64,000 bases of DNA from an uncultured Eubacteriales bacterium. GTDB lineage: Bacteria > Bacillota > Clostridia > Oscillospirales > CAG-272. Below, one piece after another: positions 17,455 through 27,899 of the stretch (its first letter is position 1; every line of letters begins with the position of its first letter). A program made the translations under genes and the position numbers. The DNA lies in NCBI GenBank assembly GCA_905205065.1, contig CAJLCI010000001.1:62001-126000 (forward strand), in the 5' to 3' direction. The notes under the pieces are model-generated. The model was not told the DNA's origin. It did no database searches and was given only the letters and a program-made list of their open reading frames with translations.

Positions 17455-18621
17455 TTATGAAATCAACGGTGCCATATCGAGATTTTCCCAAGGAGCTTTA
17501 AGATCCTCACGCCCCATATGGCCGTATGCCGCAAGCTCTTTGTAAATTGGTCTGCGAAGATCAAAACGCTCAATAATTGCAGCGGGACGAAGATCCATAT
17601 TTTTAGTAACACGCTCGTATAATTCAGCCTCGTTGATTTTAGCTGTTCCAAAGGTATCGAACATAACCGAAACAGGTTTTGCGACCCCAATAGCATATGC
17701 AAGCTGAACCTCACATTTATCAGCCAGATGTGCAGCTACAATATTTTTTGCAAGATACCTCGCGGCATAAGCGGCAGTTCTGTCAACCTTAGTCGGATCT
17801 TTTCCGGAAAAGGCTCCTCCGCCGTGACGTGAATATCCTCCGTATGTATCGACAATAATTTTCCGTCCGGTCAGCCCGCTGTCTCCCATCGGACCACCGA
17901 CAACAAATCTTCCTGTCGGGTTTACATAAATAATTGTTTCGTCATCAATAAATTCTGCAGGTATAACCGGATTAATTACATTTTTTATAAGATCTTCACG
18001 AATATTTTCCATTGCAACATCAGGTGAATGCTGCGTAGACACTACTATTGTATCGACACGAACAGGCCGGTCTCCGTCATATTCTATTGTAACCTGAGTT
18101 TTTCCATCAGGTCTGAGATACGGCAAAGTTCCGTTCTTCCTGACCGCGGTAAGTCTCTTAGCCAATGAATGAGCCATCTGAATTGGCATAGGCATAAGTT
18201 CCGGCGTTTCATTACATGCGAAACCGAACATCATTCCCTGATCTCCCGCTCCTGTATCAAGGCCGTCGGTAATAGAACCGCTTTTAGCTTCAAAAGCCTT
18301 ATCAACTCCAAGAGCAATGTCAGGCGACTGCTCATGTATCGAATTTATAATTGCACAGGTATCACAATCAAAACCGTACGATGAATTATTGTATCCGATT
18401 TCACGAACTGTATTTCTTACAACAGACTGAAAATCAACATATGCTTCCGCAGTAACCTCTCCCATGACCGAAATAATACCGGTCGTCGTCGTTGTCTCGC
18501 ATGCAACACGTGACAGCTTGTCCTGACGCAAAAATTCGTCAAGTATTGCATCCGAGATTTTGTCACAGATTTTATCAGGATGTCCTTCGGTAACCGATTC
18601 AGACGTAAACAGTTTTTTCAT
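17455..18621 (-). CDS. metK: S-adenosylmethionine synthase
   Basis: Makes S-adenosylmethionine from methionine and ATP in the cytoplasm. Family signatures are complete: V-T-E-G-H-P-D-K at the N-terminus, G-A-G-D-Q-G-M-M-F-G-F-A in the middle, and G-G-G-A-F-S-G-K-D-P-T-K-V-D-R-T-A near residue 255. At 388 residues it is full length. The start is the ATG at 18619-18621 with AAAGGTGGGG upstream. It is transcribed alone from a candidate promoter about 125 nt upstream; I see no S-box or other SAM riboswitch in its leader, which is notable for a Firmicute but not rare. Confidence 0.97.
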   Translation of the reverse strand: MKKLFTSESVTEGHPDKICDKISDAILDEFLRQDKLSRVACETTTTTGIISVMGEVTAEAYVDFQSVVRNTVREIGYNNSSYGFDCDTCAIINSIHEQSPDIALGVDKAFEAKSGSITDGLDTGAGDQGMMFGFACNETPELMPMPIQMAHSLAKRLTAVRKNGTLPYLRPDGKTQVTIEYDGDRPVRVDTIVVSTQHSPDVAMENIREDLIKNVINPVIPAEFIDDETIIYVNPTGRFVVGGPMGDSGLTGRKIIVDTYGGYSRHGGGAFSGKDPTKVDRTAAYAARYLAKNIVAAHLADKCEVQLAYAIGVAKPVSVMFDTFGTAKINEAELYERVTKNMDLRPAAIIERFDLRRPIYKELAAYGHMGREDLKAPWENLDMAPLIS

Positions 18622-18745
18622 TACAATAATACCCCACCTTTGCAGTAACAAAGGCTTCCTTTCTCCCGGAATAAAAGCAATAAATCTATATCTTTACTGT
18701 ATATTGAAAAATATCTTTAGAATATATCTAAAATATGTCTATTAT

Positions 18746-18773
18746 AGTATATCATAGAGGATTTGTATATCAA
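18746..18773 (-). promoter_or_regulatory. Candidate metK promoter
   Basis: TTGATA (18768-18773), 16-nt spacer, TATACT (18746-18751) on the minus strand. An overlapping TATAAT a few bases further on is too far from this -35 box. Confidence 0.45.
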
Positions 18774-18898
18774 AACACCATTATATGTACAAAATGTAAA
18801 TATAATGACAATCACATATCTTAATTTCAGAAAACCTTTTTACCAAATGATGCTATGCTTTTTGTTATAGATTCTTTGAAACAAACGGACAGAAATAT

Positions 18899-19366
18899 TT
18901 ATATGAGAAATCTTAAAAAATCAATAAATCCATAGCATATGGGGGAAACAAGAGTTGCAGCGGCAAGAACCCCAGCAAAAATCGAAATTAAAGCCTTACT
19001 GCGCTTCATATCAAGCAAAGACGCAACAAGAGCACCCGTCCAGGCACCTGTACCCGGAAGCGGAATTGCAACAAAGAGAAAAAGTCCCCATGTCGCATAT
19101 TTTGTAATTTTATCTTTATTTTTATCCGCCTTTTTTAAAATAAAACCCGCAGTTTTATTAAAAAAACTAATTTTGGAATGACTCATAAGATGTAAAATTT
19201 TATTTATAAAAATCAGAATAAACGGAATCGGCAGCATATTTCCGATAACACTTATAATGATATTTAAAAAAATCGGAAACCCAAACGCATAGCCGATAGG
19301 AATCGAAGCTCTGAGTTCAAGAATAGGCAGCATCGAAATAAAAAAAACATAAAGGATATTTGACAT
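18899..19366 (-). CDS. Small multidrug export family membrane protein (COG2426-like)
   Basis: Integral membrane protein of about 155 residues with four to five hydrophobic segments and the family pattern P-I-L-E-L-R-A-S-I-P-I-G near the N-terminus and P-L-P-G-T-G-A-W-T-G in the middle. The family is annotated as small multidrug export, but transport has hardly been tested. The start is the ATG at 19364-19366, with CGGTGA upstream; a GTG at 19375 is the alternative. It lies downstream of the tuf terminator with no clear promoter of its own. Confidence 0.8.
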   Translation of the reverse strand: MSNILYVFFISMLPILELRASIPIGYAFGFPIFLNIIISVIGNMLPIPFILIFINKILHLMSHSKISFFNKTAGFILKKADKNKDKITKYATWGLFLFVAIPLPGTGAWTGALVASLLDMKRSKALISIFAGVLAAATLVSPICYGFIDFLRFLI

Positions 19367-19444
19367 CAGAATCACCGTATATGGCCAACGACCACATAAT
19401 AATTTATATTTGAATTAAAGCTTGAAAATCTCCATATCACCAAG

Positions 19445-19476
19445 AAAGTCCCTTAGCCTTACGCATAAGGGACTTT
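19445..19476 (-). terminator. Terminator of the rpoBC-tuf cluster
   Basis: Perfect 11-bp stem (19445-19455 with 19466-19476; arm AAAGTCCCTTA) and 10-nt loop, 37 nt after the tuf stop codon. The T-tail on the minus strand is short (TTTCTT). Confidence 0.7.
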
Positions 19477-19512
19477 ACAGAGTGAATCAATTTATGAAAT
19501 CGCGCAAAGAAA

Positions 19513-20718
19513 TTATTCAATAATCTCTGTTACAACGCCGGAACCTACTGTTCTGCCGCCCTCACGGATAGCAAAACGAAGTCCTTTTTCCATAGCGATA
19601 GGAGTAATAAGATCAACTGTCATATCAACATTATCGCCGGGACGGCACATATCAACGCCTTCAGGAAGATTGATTATACCAGTAACGTCTGTTGTTCTGA
19701 AATAGAACTGAGGACGATATCCGGGGAAGAACGGCTTTGAACGTCCGCCTTCTTTTTCAGTCAAAACATAAACCTGACCGACAAATTTTGTATGAGGATG
19801 AACAGAACCGGGAGCACAAATAACCTGTCCGCGCTCAATCTCATTTTTCTGAATACCACGAAGAAGAACACCGATGTTATCTCCTGCTTCCGCCTGATCG
19901 AGAAGCTTGTGGAACATCTCAACTCCTGTAACGGTTGATTTCTTCTTTTCTTCAGAAAGACCGACAATTTCAATTTCGTCGCCAACCTTAACAGTTCCGC
20001 GCTCTACACGGCCTGTCGCAACGGTTCCGCGTCCTGTAATAGAGAATACATCCTCTACAGGCATAAGGAAAGGAAGATCAGCCTTACGGTCGGGAGTAGG
20101 GATATACTCATCAACTGCGTTCATAAGCTCAAGAATAGAAGCATATACGGGATCGCTCGGATCCTTGCTGTCGCTCATAAGAGCCTCACGGGCAGATCCG
20201 CGGATAATCGGAACATCGTCGCCCGGGAAGCCATACTGGCTGAGAAGATCACGGATTTCCATCTCTACAAGCTCAAGAAGCTCTTCGTCATCGACGAGGT
20301 CTGTCTTATTGAGATATACAACGATTGCGGGAACTTCAACCTGACGAGCAAGAAGAACGTGCTCGCGGGTCTGCTGAAGAGGACCGTCAGATGCTGCGAC
20401 AACAAGGATTGCTCCATCCATCTGAGCTGCACCGGTAATCATGTTCTTAATATAGTCAGCGTGGCCGGGGCAGTCAACGTGTGCATAGTGACGATTAGCC
20501 GTCTCGTACTCAACGTGACGGGTATTGATTGTAATACCTCTTGCTTTTTCCTCAGGCGCATTATCGATCTGATCATAAGCGAGAAATTCGATATTGCCGT
20601 TTGTAAGTGAAAGAGTCTTTGTAATTGCCGCAGTAAGAGTTGTCTTACCGTGGTCAACGTGACCGATAGTTCCTATGTTGACATGGGGTTTTGTACGTTC
20701 AAATTTTTCCTTTGCCAT
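19513..20718 (-). CDS. tuf: Elongation factor Tu
   Basis: GTPase that delivers aminoacyl-tRNA to the ribosome. G motifs are present: G-H-V-D-H-G-K-T-T, D-C-P-G-H, N-K-T-D and G-S-A. At 401 residues with all three domains it is complete. One oddity: the normally conserved P-M-P-Q-T-R-E-H after the G3 loop reads P-L-Q-Q-T-R-E-H here. It is the last gene of the rpoB-rpoC-rpsL-rpsG-fusA-tuf run, 29 nt after fusA, and is followed by a hairpin terminator. Confidence 0.98.
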   Translation of the reverse strand: MAKEKFERTKPHVNIGTIGHVDHGKTTLTAAITKTLSLTNGNIEFLAYDQIDNAPEEKARGITINTRHVEYETANRHYAHVDCPGHADYIKNMITGAAQMDGAILVVAASDGPLQQTREHVLLARQVEVPAIVVYLNKTDLVDDEELLELVEMEIRDLLSQYGFPGDDVPIIRGSAREALMSDSKDPSDPVYASILELMNAVDEYIPTPDRKADLPFLMPVEDVFSITGRGTVATGRVERGTVKVGDEIEIVGLSEEKKKSTVTGVEMFHKLLDQAEAGDNIGVLLRGIQKNEIERGQVICAPGSVHPHTKFVGQVYVLTEKEGGRSKPFFPGYRPQFYFRTTDVTGIINLPEGVDMCRPGDNVDMTVDLITPIAMEKGLRFAIREGGRTVGSGVVTEIIE

Positions 20719-20747
20719 AACATTAGCCTCCTAATTTTATTTTAATG

Positions 20748-22847
20748 TTAATTGTTAGCACGCTTGGAAACAAGTGTTTCCTGTATTGATTTAGGCACTT
20801 CTGCGAAATGACTCGGCTCCATTGTATACTGAGCACGTCCCTGTGAACGTGAACGGAGTTCTGTGGAATAACCGAACATCTCAGAGAGCGGAACAAATGC
20901 AAAAATCTGTTCAGCGCCTGAAACCTCTTCCATACCCTGAATCTGACCGCGCCTTGAGTTAAGATCACCGATAATATCACCCATATATTCGGTAGGAGTG
21001 ATAACATTGACTTTCATAATTGGCTCGGTTAGTACCGGGTCTGCCTTTCTCATAGCTTCCTTGAAAGCCATAGATCCGGCAATTTTAAATGCCATTTCAG
21101 ATGAGTCGACTTCATGGTAAGAACCATCGTACAGCGTTACCTTTACGTCAACTACATTGTAGCCGGCAATAACACCGGCCTGCATTGCACTCTGAATTCC
21201 GGCATCGACGGCAGGAATATATTCCTTAGGAATTGCTCCGCCGACAATTTTATTAATAAATTCATATCCCTTGCCCGGTTCGTTAGGTTCAATTGTGATC
21301 TTACAATGACCGTATTGTCCCTTACCTCCGGACTGTCTTACATATTTGGTATCCTGATCCGCGCTCTTACGGATAGTTTCCTTATATGCAACCTGGGGCT
21401 TACCTACATTCGCCTCAACCTTAAATTCACGCAGAAGTCTGTCTACAATAATTTCAAGATGAAGCTCTCCCATTCCGGCAATGATTGTTTGCCCGGTATC
21501 CTCGTCCGTATAGGTACGGAAAGTCGGGTCTTCCTCCGCAAGCTTCGAGAGAGCAATTCCCATCTTTTCCTGACCTGCTTTTGTCTTAGGCTCAATCGCA
21601 ACCCTTATAACGGGCTCCGGGAATTCCATAGATTCAAGTATAATAGGATTCTTTTCATCGCAGAGCGTATCTCCCGTTGTAGTATTTTTAAGACCAACGG
21701 CAGCAGCTATATCTCCGGAATATACGCAGTCAATGTCCTGGCGGTTATTGGCGTGCATCTGAAGAATACGTCCGAGACGCTCTTTATCGTCCTTATTGGA
21801 ATTGTAAACTGTTGAACCTGTCTGAATAGATCCTGAGTAAACACGCATAAAGCAAAGCTTACCCACAAACGGATCTGTCATAATCTTAAACGCAAGAGCT
21901 GCGAACGGCTCCTCATCGCTTGAGTGACGCTCCTCCTCCTGCTCTGTATCGGGATTTATACCCTTGATAGCCGGAACGTCCAGCGGAGAAGGCATATAAT
22001 CGACAATAGCGTCAAGCAGCTTCTGCACACCTTTATTCCTATAAGAGGTTCCGCAGACTACAGGAACGATTTTATTTGCAATCGTACCCTTGCGGATTGC
22101 GTTTTTTATCATATCTTTGGAAATTTCCTCGTCCGCACAATAGAGCTCAAAAAGCTCCTCGTCGCACTCGGCAATTGCCTCGATCATCTCTTTATGATAT
22201 TTCTCGGCGATTTCCTTCATATCATCGGGAATATCTTCCACTCTCATATCTTTACCGAGATCATCGTAATAAACATCGGCTTTCATATCGATCAAATCGA
22301 TAATACCGCGGAAAGTATCCTCAGCTCCGATAGGAAGCTGAATCGGTACGGGATTCGTTTTAAGACGATCGCGCATCATCTGAACAACATGGAAAAAGTC
22401 AGCGCCGTTTATGTCCATTTTATTGACATAAGCCATACGCGGAACTCCATACTTATCAGCCTGTCTCCAAACGGTTTCTGACTGAGGCTCAACTCCGCCC
22501 TTTGCACAGAAAACCGTGACAGAGCCGTCAAGAACACGCAGTGAACGCTCTACCTCAACAGTAAAGTCAACGTGACCGGGTGTATCAATAATATTGATAC
22601 GATGTTTCGGATACTGATTATTTTCACCGCTCCAGAAACAGGTTGTTGCAGCGGACGTAATTGTAATACCTCTCTCCTGCTCCTGTTCCATCCAGTCCAT
22701 TGTTGCCGCGCCTTCATGAACTTCTCCGATTTTATGCGTACGGCCTGTATAGAACAGAATACGCTCGGTAGTAGTAGTTTTTCCAGCATCGATATGCGCC
22801 ATAATGCCGATATTTCTTGTTCTTTCAAGTGTATATTCTCTTGGCAT
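20748..22847 (-). CDS. fusA: Elongation factor G
   Basis: Translocation GTPase, 699 residues, full length. It has A-H-I-D-A-G-K-T-T-T, D-T-P-G-H-V-D-F and N-K-M-D, and the usual five-domain order with domain IV around residues 480-600. It sits between rpsG and tuf as in the classical str operon. Confidence 0.98.
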   Translation of the reverse strand: MPREYTLERTRNIGIMAHIDAGKTTTTERILFYTGRTHKIGEVHEGAATMDWMEQEQERGITITSAATTCFWSGENNQYPKHRINIIDTPGHVDFTVEVERSLRVLDGSVTVFCAKGGVEPQSETVWRQADKYGVPRMAYVNKMDINGADFFHVVQMMRDRLKTNPVPIQLPIGAEDTFRGIIDLIDMKADVYYDDLGKDMRVEDIPDDMKEIAEKYHKEMIEAIAECDEELFELYCADEEISKDMIKNAIRKGTIANKIVPVVCGTSYRNKGVQKLLDAIVDYMPSPLDVPAIKGINPDTEQEEERHSSDEEPFAALAFKIMTDPFVGKLCFMRVYSGSIQTGSTVYNSNKDDKERLGRILQMHANNRQDIDCVYSGDIAAAVGLKNTTTGDTLCDEKNPIILESMEFPEPVIRVAIEPKTKAGQEKMGIALSKLAEEDPTFRTYTDEDTGQTIIAGMGELHLEIIVDRLLREFKVEANVGKPQVAYKETIRKSADQDTKYVRQSGGKGQYGHCKITIEPNEPGKGYEFINKIVGGAIPKEYIPAVDAGIQSAMQAGVIAGYNVVDVKVTLYDGSYHEVDSSEMAFKIAGSMAFKEAMRKADPVLTEPIMKVNVITPTEYMGDIIGDLNSRRGQIQGMEEVSGAEQIFAFVPLSEMFGYSTELRSRSQGRAQYTMEPSHFAEVPKSIQETLVSKRANN

Positions 22848-22981
22848 TAAATTGCTCCTTGCAGTTTTAAATAACTAAAATTAATAAACAAACATCAATT
22901 CAGTCAAATTCAGGCCGAATTCTAAATTGTGAAAAATGCACAAAAATAATGCAATTACAGCCTTTTTTAATCTTTCTGAAA

Positions 22982-23452
22982 TTAATATCTGTAATGTGCA
23001 AAAGCCTTGTTTGCTTCTGCCATACGATGTGTCTCGTCCTTCTTTTTTACAGCTCCGCCGGTATTGTTGAGAGCATCCATAATTTCTCCCGCAAGTCTTT
23101 CCGACATAGTTCTTTCACTGCGAAGTCTGGCATAGCCTGTAATCCAACGGAGTCCGAGAGTCTGGCGGCGTTCGGGACGCACTTCCAACGGAACCTGATA
23201 TGTTGAGCCGCCCACACGTTTCGCCTTTACTTCCAGGCTCGGCATAATATTGTTAAGCGCTTCGATAAATGCGTCAAGAGGATTCTTTCCAAGTTTCTCT
23301 TCGACAATTTTAAAAGCATCATAAACAATTTTCTGTGCTACGCCTTTTTTTCCGTCATACATAATATTATTGATAAGCTTGGTAACAAGCTTGGAATTGT
23401 ACAGCGGATCCGGCAGCACATCTCTTTTTGATATCTGACCTCTTCTTGGCAC
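22982..23452 (-). CDS. rpsG: 30S ribosomal protein S7
   Basis: Primary 16S-binding protein that organises the 30S head. Starting at the GTG at 23450-23452 gives exactly 156 residues beginning V/M-P-R-R-G, the normal S7 start and length; AAGGAGGG lies 8 nt upstream. An ATG 18 nt earlier contains that Shine-Dalgarno and is rejected. It is co-directional with rpsL upstream and fusA downstream. Confidence 0.97.
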   Translation of the reverse strand: MPRRGQISKRDVLPDPLYNSKLVTKLINNIMYDGKKGVAQKIVYDAFKIVEEKLGKNPLDAFIEALNNIMPSLEVKAKRVGGSTYQVPLEVRPERRQTLGLRWITGYARLRSERTMSERLAGEIMDALNNTGGAVKKKDETHRMAEANKAFAHYRY

Positions 23453-23520
23453 TGTTCTTCCCTCCTTCATAAGAATATGATATCATCGGTACTCGAAATC
23501 ATACCTCGATGATGTTTCGT

Positions 23521-23605
23521 TAATGCTGAGGCCGCAGTCTACATATTGTATAGGAAAAGTTGCCGATACAGCTCGTTTTCATTCTACTGTAATGCTGAGG
23601 CCGCA
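23521..23605. repeat. Two copies of a 16-bp direct repeat between rpsL and rpsG
   Basis: TAATGCTGAGGCCGCA occurs at 23521-23536; its last 15 bases recur at 23591-23605, following GTAATG-type context (69-70 nt apart). The second copy abuts a small GCACC/GGTGC hairpin. The rpsL-rpsG spacer is about 190 nt, long for a ribosomal operon. Confidence 0.7.
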
Positions 23606-23643
23606 CCATAAATACGGTGCTTTTCAACCTAACGCTTCAAGGC

Positions 23644-24057
23644 TTAGGATTTCGGTCTCTTGACGCCGTATTTTGAGCGTCCCTGACGGCGGTTCGCAAC
23701 GCCCTGAGCGTCCAGCGTACCGCGGATGACGTGATAACGTACACCAGGCAGATCACGGACTCTTCCGCCTCTGATCAAAACGACAGAGTGTTCCTGCAGA
23801 TTATGTCCGATACCCGGAATGTAAGTTGTCGCCTCCATACCGTTAGTAAGTCTTACTCTGGCAATTTTACGAAGTGCAGAGTTAGGCTTTTTAGGGTTAA
23901 CCGTTGTAACTTTTGTGCAGACTCCGCGCTTCTGAGGTGCGCTGGCATCTGTACGTACATTCTTTATAGAGTTAAATCCCTTTTGAAGCACTGGTGACTT
24001 TGACTTATAGCTCTTGTCCTTACGGCCTTGCTTTACAAGCTGATTAAAGGTTGGCAT
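23644..24057 (-). CDS. rpsL: 30S ribosomal protein S12
   Basis: Decoding-centre protein, 137 residues, with the conserved K-K-P-N-S-A-L-R-K and R-G-G-R-V-R-D-L-P-G-V-R-Y-H segments where streptomycin-resistance changes arise; the wild-type lysines are present. It is preceded by AGGAGGAG. An rpoC terminator-like hairpin lies upstream, so part of the transcripts may start or end here. Confidence 0.97.
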   Translation of the reverse strand: MPTFNQLVKQGRKDKSYKSKSPVLQKGFNSIKNVRTDASAPQKRGVCTKVTTVNPKKPNSALRKIARVRLTNGMEATTYIPGIGHNLQEHSVVLIRGGRVRDLPGVRYHVIRGTLDAQGVANRRQGRSKYGVKRPKS

Positions 24058-24096
24058 ACTTCTCCTCCTTCTTCAAAAAATAATAAATATATGTCA

Positions 24097-24132
24097 GTGA
24101 AACTGCCGTGACAAATAATGCGGCAGTTTCAC
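24097..24132 (-). terminator. Hairpin between rpoC and rpsL
   Basis: Perfect 12-bp stem GTGAAACTGCCG/CGGCAGTTTCAC (24097-24108 with 24121-24132). On the minus strand it is followed after about 15 nt by a run of six T. It probably reduces read-through from rpoC into rpsL or serves as a processing site. Confidence 0.6.
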
Positions 24133-24240
24133 AGTCCACGCGGTATATTATATCACTTTATTCCTATAATTGTCAAGTCCAAAGCGATTTATACAAAACT
24201 TTCGTCTTTTTGCACAATGAGTCAAAAACGAAAAAACATA

Positions 24241-27200
24241 TCAAATCAACGAAGATTCTTCCCGTTCATCCTCATATTCGTACTCATAATCCTCTTCCTC
24301 GTCTTCATCATCATAGTCATAAATTTCAGGAAGATTTCTGTGTTCGATTTCAACATTCCGGTAACATTCCATACCGGTTCCGGCAGGAATAAGCTTACCG
24401 ATAATAACATTTTCCTTAAGTCCGAGCAGATGATCCACCTTGCCCTTAATAGCCGCCTCGGTAAGAACCTTGGTTGTCTCTTGGAAAGATGCCGCGGAAA
24501 GGAAAGACTCTGTGAGAAGCGAAGCTTTTGTGATACCAAGAAGAACAGGCTTGATAACCGCCTTGCGAAGTTCGGTTTCTCCCGCGTCAATTCTTGCCTG
24601 AATAGCTTCGTTTTCACTCTCATACTCGGTAACGTCCACCATGCTTGCGTTTAGAAGTCCGGTATCTCCGGAATCAATCACTCTGACTTTTCTCGTCATC
24701 TGACGGGCAATAACCTCGATATGCTTGTCGTTAACTTCAACCGACTGCATACGATAAACACGCTGAACCTCACGTATGATGTAATCGTATACAGCGTCAA
24801 GTCCGAGAATTTCGGTAATGTCTGACGGAGAAAGCTGTCCTTCCGTAAGAGGTTCTCCCTTACGAACATAGTCGCCTTCCTCGAAACGTAGTTTCATACC
24901 ATAAGGAATAGAATGCTCTTTTTCCTTTTCATCAGCCGGAATGGGATCAGTCTCGGTAGGATTAATACGGACAATCTTACGCCGTTTCTCCTCGGGAATC
25001 GAGAGAATACCGCTGCATTTTGCAAGAACAGCAGCCTTTTTAGGAGTACGCGATTCAAAAAGCTCTTCAACTCTCGGAAGACCCTGTGTAATGTTTGAAC
25101 CGGCAACGCCTCCCGTGTGGAAGGTTCTCATCGTTAGCTGAGTACCAGGCTCGCCGATAGACTGTGCGGCAATTATGCCAACTGCCTCTCCGACACTTAC
25201 AAGCTTTCCGGATGCAAGATCGGATCCGTAACAGTGAGCACATACGCCGTGCTTAGAGCGGCATTTCAGAATTGTTCTTATCTGAACTTTTTCGATTCCC
25301 GCCGAAATGATCTTCTTCACCTGTGCATCGCAGAGCATAGTGTTGTCCGGAGCAATAACCTCTCCTGTTCCAGGATCGACAACATCTCCTACAGTATATC
25401 TGCCGAGAAGTCTTTCAGCAAGCGGCTCTATAACATCATTTCCGTCTGTTATAGCGCTTACCCATAGTCCTTCTTTTACTCCGCAGTCCTCATGACGTAT
25501 AATCACATCCTGAGAAACATCCACAAGACGTCTTGTAAGATAACCGGAGTCAGCGGTTTTAAGCGCGGTATCCGAAAGAGACTTACGGGCTCCGCGCGCC
25601 GCCATAAAGTATTCGAGTATATTAAGGCCTTCGCGGAAGTTAGACTTAATCGGTATTTCCATAGTCATACCATTGGTGGCAAACATAAGTCCGCGCATTC
25701 CGGCCAGCTGACGCATCTGAGTAATATTTCCGCGTGCTCCGGAGTCTGACATCATCTTTATGGGGTTATAATCGTCAAAACTGTCCTGAAGAGCGGCAAC
25801 AACATCTTTTGTTGCCTGATCCCAGATAGCAATAACATTGTTGTAACGCTCCTCATCGGTAAGCTCACCGCGCATATAGCTGTGAGTAATTGTATCTACA
25901 TCGGCCTCCGCTTGTTTTACAAGTTCGTATTTTTTCTTAGGAATAGTAATATCGGCAATTGAAATCGACATTGCGGCTTTGGTAGAATATTTGTATCCCA
26001 TCGATTTTATCTCGTCAAGCACACGAGCTGTTTCCGGTATCCCGTGAGTATTTATACATCTGTCGATAAGCTGTCCGAGCTGTTTCTTTCCGCATTTGAA
26101 TGTAATTTCAAGATCAAGCATTTTAGACGGATCAGAACGGTCAACATAACCGAGGTCCTGCGGAAGCGGACGATTAAATATCAGACGTCCGAGCGTAGCA
26201 TCAATAATGCCGGTGTGAATCTTTCCGTCAATCTCACGGCTGACGCGGATTCGAATAGGAGCATGGAGACCAAGCAGCCCGTTCTCATAAGCCATCATAG
26301 CTTCATCAAAGTCGCGGAACACATGTCCCTCTCCCGGCTCTCCCGGCTTATCCATTGTCAGATAATAGCATCCGAGTACCATGTCCTGAGAAGGAACAGT
26401 AACAGCGCGTCCGTCTGCCGGTTTAAGCAAATTTCCTGCCGACAGCATAAGAAATCTTGCCTCTGCCTGAGCCTCGGATGACAGCGGAACATGAACAGGC
26501 ATCTGGTCACCGTCAAAGTCCGCGTTAAAAGCGGTACATACAAGAGGATGAAGCTTAATTGCACGCCCCTCAACCAAAATAGGCTCAAATGCCTGAATTG
26601 AAAGACGGTGGAGCGTCGGCGCCCGGTTGAGAAGTACAGGATGCTCCTTAATTACATTCTCAAGAGCGTCCCATACTTCGGGAGCAACCTTCTCAACTTT
26701 CTTTTTAGCATCTTTGATATTTGAAGCTTTCTGAGTCTCAACAAGCCGTTTCATTACAAATGGCTTAAAGAGCTCAAGAGCCATTTCTTTCGGAAGTCCG
26801 CACTGATATATTTTAAGTTCAGGACCTACGACAATAACCGAACGTCCCGAATAATCAACACGCTTTCCGAGAAGATTCTGACGGAAACGCCCCTGTTTTC
26901 CACGAAGCATTTCGGAAAGAGATTTAAGTGGACGGTTGCTCGGCCCGGTTACCGGCTTTCCGCGGCGCCCGTTGTCAATAAGCGCGTCAACAGCTTCCTG
27001 TAGCATTCTCTTTTCGTTGCGTATGATAATATCAGGCGCGCCCATCTGCAGAAGATTTTTCAGTCTGTTGTTTCTTCCGATAACACGTCGGTAAAGATCA
27101 TTTAGATCACTTGCCGCAAAACGTCCTCCGTCAAGCTGAACCATGGGACGAATCTCCGGAGGAATTACAGGAATAACGTCAAGAATCATCCATTCCGGAC

Positions 27201-27870
27201 GGTTGCCGGATTTTCGGAACGCCTCAACCACTTCAAGACGCTTGCTCAAGCGTATTTTTTTCTGACCGGTTGCTCCTGCAAGCTGTTCGCGAAGCTCTGC
27301 AGAGAGCTGTTCAATATTGAGAATAGGCTCAGACAGAAGCTCTTTAATTGCTTCCGCTCCCATACCTACTCTGAAAGAATTCTCATACTTTTCGTAATAT
27401 GACTTATATTCATTCTCTGTGAGAAGCTGATTTCTCGCAAGCGGTGTCTCTCCAGGATCGATTACAATATATGAAGCAAAGTAAAGAACCTTTTCCAGCG
27501 ACCTCAGCGGAATATCAAGCAACAAACTCATGCGTGACGGCACAGCTCTGAAATACCAGATATGCGATACAGGAGCCGCAAGCTGAATATGGCCCATACG
27601 TTCGCGGCGCACTTTCTTTGTAGTTACCTCGACACCGCATTTTTCGCATACGTGAAATTCTTTATTCCTTATACGTTTATATTTACCGCAGGCGCACTCG
27701 CCATCCTTAGTCGGACCGAAAATGCGCTCGCAGAATAAGCCGTCTCTCTCAGGCTTAAGAGTTCTGTAATTTATAGTCTCCGCCTTTGTCACCTCACCGT
27801 GCGACCATTTCAGTATCATCTCAGGAGATGCCAATCCGATTTGTATAGAATCAAAGGTATTGTGTTCCAT
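24241..27870 (-). CDS. rpoC: RNA polymerase beta' subunit
   Basis: Catalytic subunit of RNA polymerase, about 1209 residues. The active-site N-A-D-F-D-G-D-Q-M is intact, the N-terminal zinc ribbon C-A-C-G ... C-E-K-C-G is present, and the second zinc site is C-R-S-K-H-G-V-C-A-H-C. The C-terminus is very acidic (runs of D/E with Y). The start is the ATG at 27868-27870 with GAAAGG 14 nt upstream. It follows rpoB after an unusually long structured spacer. Confidence 0.98.
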   Translation of the reverse strand: MEHNTFDSIQIGLASPEMILKWSHGEVTKAETINYRTLKPERDGLFCERIFGPTKDGECACGKYKRIRNKEFHVCEKCGVEVTTKKVRRERMGHIQLAAPVSHIWYFRAVPSRMSLLLDIPLRSLEKVLYFASYIVIDPGETPLARNQLLTENEYKSYYEKYENSFRVGMGAEAIKELLSEPILNIEQLSAELREQLAGATGQKKIRLSKRLEVVEAFRKSGNRPEWMILDVIPVIPPEIRPMVQLDGGRFAASDLNDLYRRVIGRNNRLKNLLQMGAPDIIIRNEKRMLQEAVDALIDNGRRGKPVTGPSNRPLKSLSEMLRGKQGRFRQNLLGKRVDYSGRSVIVVGPELKIYQCGLPKEMALELFKPFVMKRLVETQKASNIKDAKKKVEKVAPEVWDALENVIKEHPVLLNRAPTLHRLSIQAFEPILVEGRAIKLHPLVCTAFNADFDGDQMPVHVPLSSEAQAEARFLMLSAGNLLKPADGRAVTVPSQDMVLGCYYLTMDKPGEPGEGHVFRDFDEAMMAYENGLLGLHAPIRIRVSREIDGKIHTGIIDATLGRLIFNRPLPQDLGYVDRSDPSKMLDLEITFKCGKKQLGQLIDRCINTHGIPETARVLDEIKSMGYKYSTKAAMSISIADITIPKKKYELVKQAEADVDTITHSYMRGELTDEERYNNVIAIWDQATKDVVAALQDSFDDYNPIKMMSDSGARGNITQMRQLAGMRGLMFATNGMTMEIPIKSNFREGLNILEYFMAARGARKSLSDTALKTADSGYLTRRLVDVSQDVIIRHEDCGVKEGLWVSAITDGNDVIEPLAERLLGRYTVGDVVDPGTGEVIAPDNTMLCDAQVKKIISAGIEKVQIRTILKCRSKHGVCAHCYGSDLASGKLVSVGEAVGIIAAQSIGEPGTQLTMRTFHTGGVAGSNITQGLPRVEELFESRTPKKAAVLAKCSGILSIPEEKRRKIVRINPTETDPIPADEKEKEHSIPYGMKLRFEEGDYVRKGEPLTEGQLSPSDITEILGLDAVYDYIIREVQRVYRMQSVEVNDKHIEVIARQMTRKVRVIDSGDTGLLNASMVDVTEYESENEAIQARIDAGETELRKAVIKPVLLGITKASLLTESFLSAASFQETTKVLTEAAIKGKVDHLLGLKENVIIGKLIPAGTGMECYRNVEIEHRNLPEIYDYDDEDEEEDYEYEYEDEREESSLI

Positions 27871-27899
27871 AACTATGACCATGCCTTTCGTACATACTT

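Noticed and set aside
18622..18898. SAM riboswitch upstream of metK
   Set aside because: None of the S-box conserved blocks or a terminator could be found in the leader.
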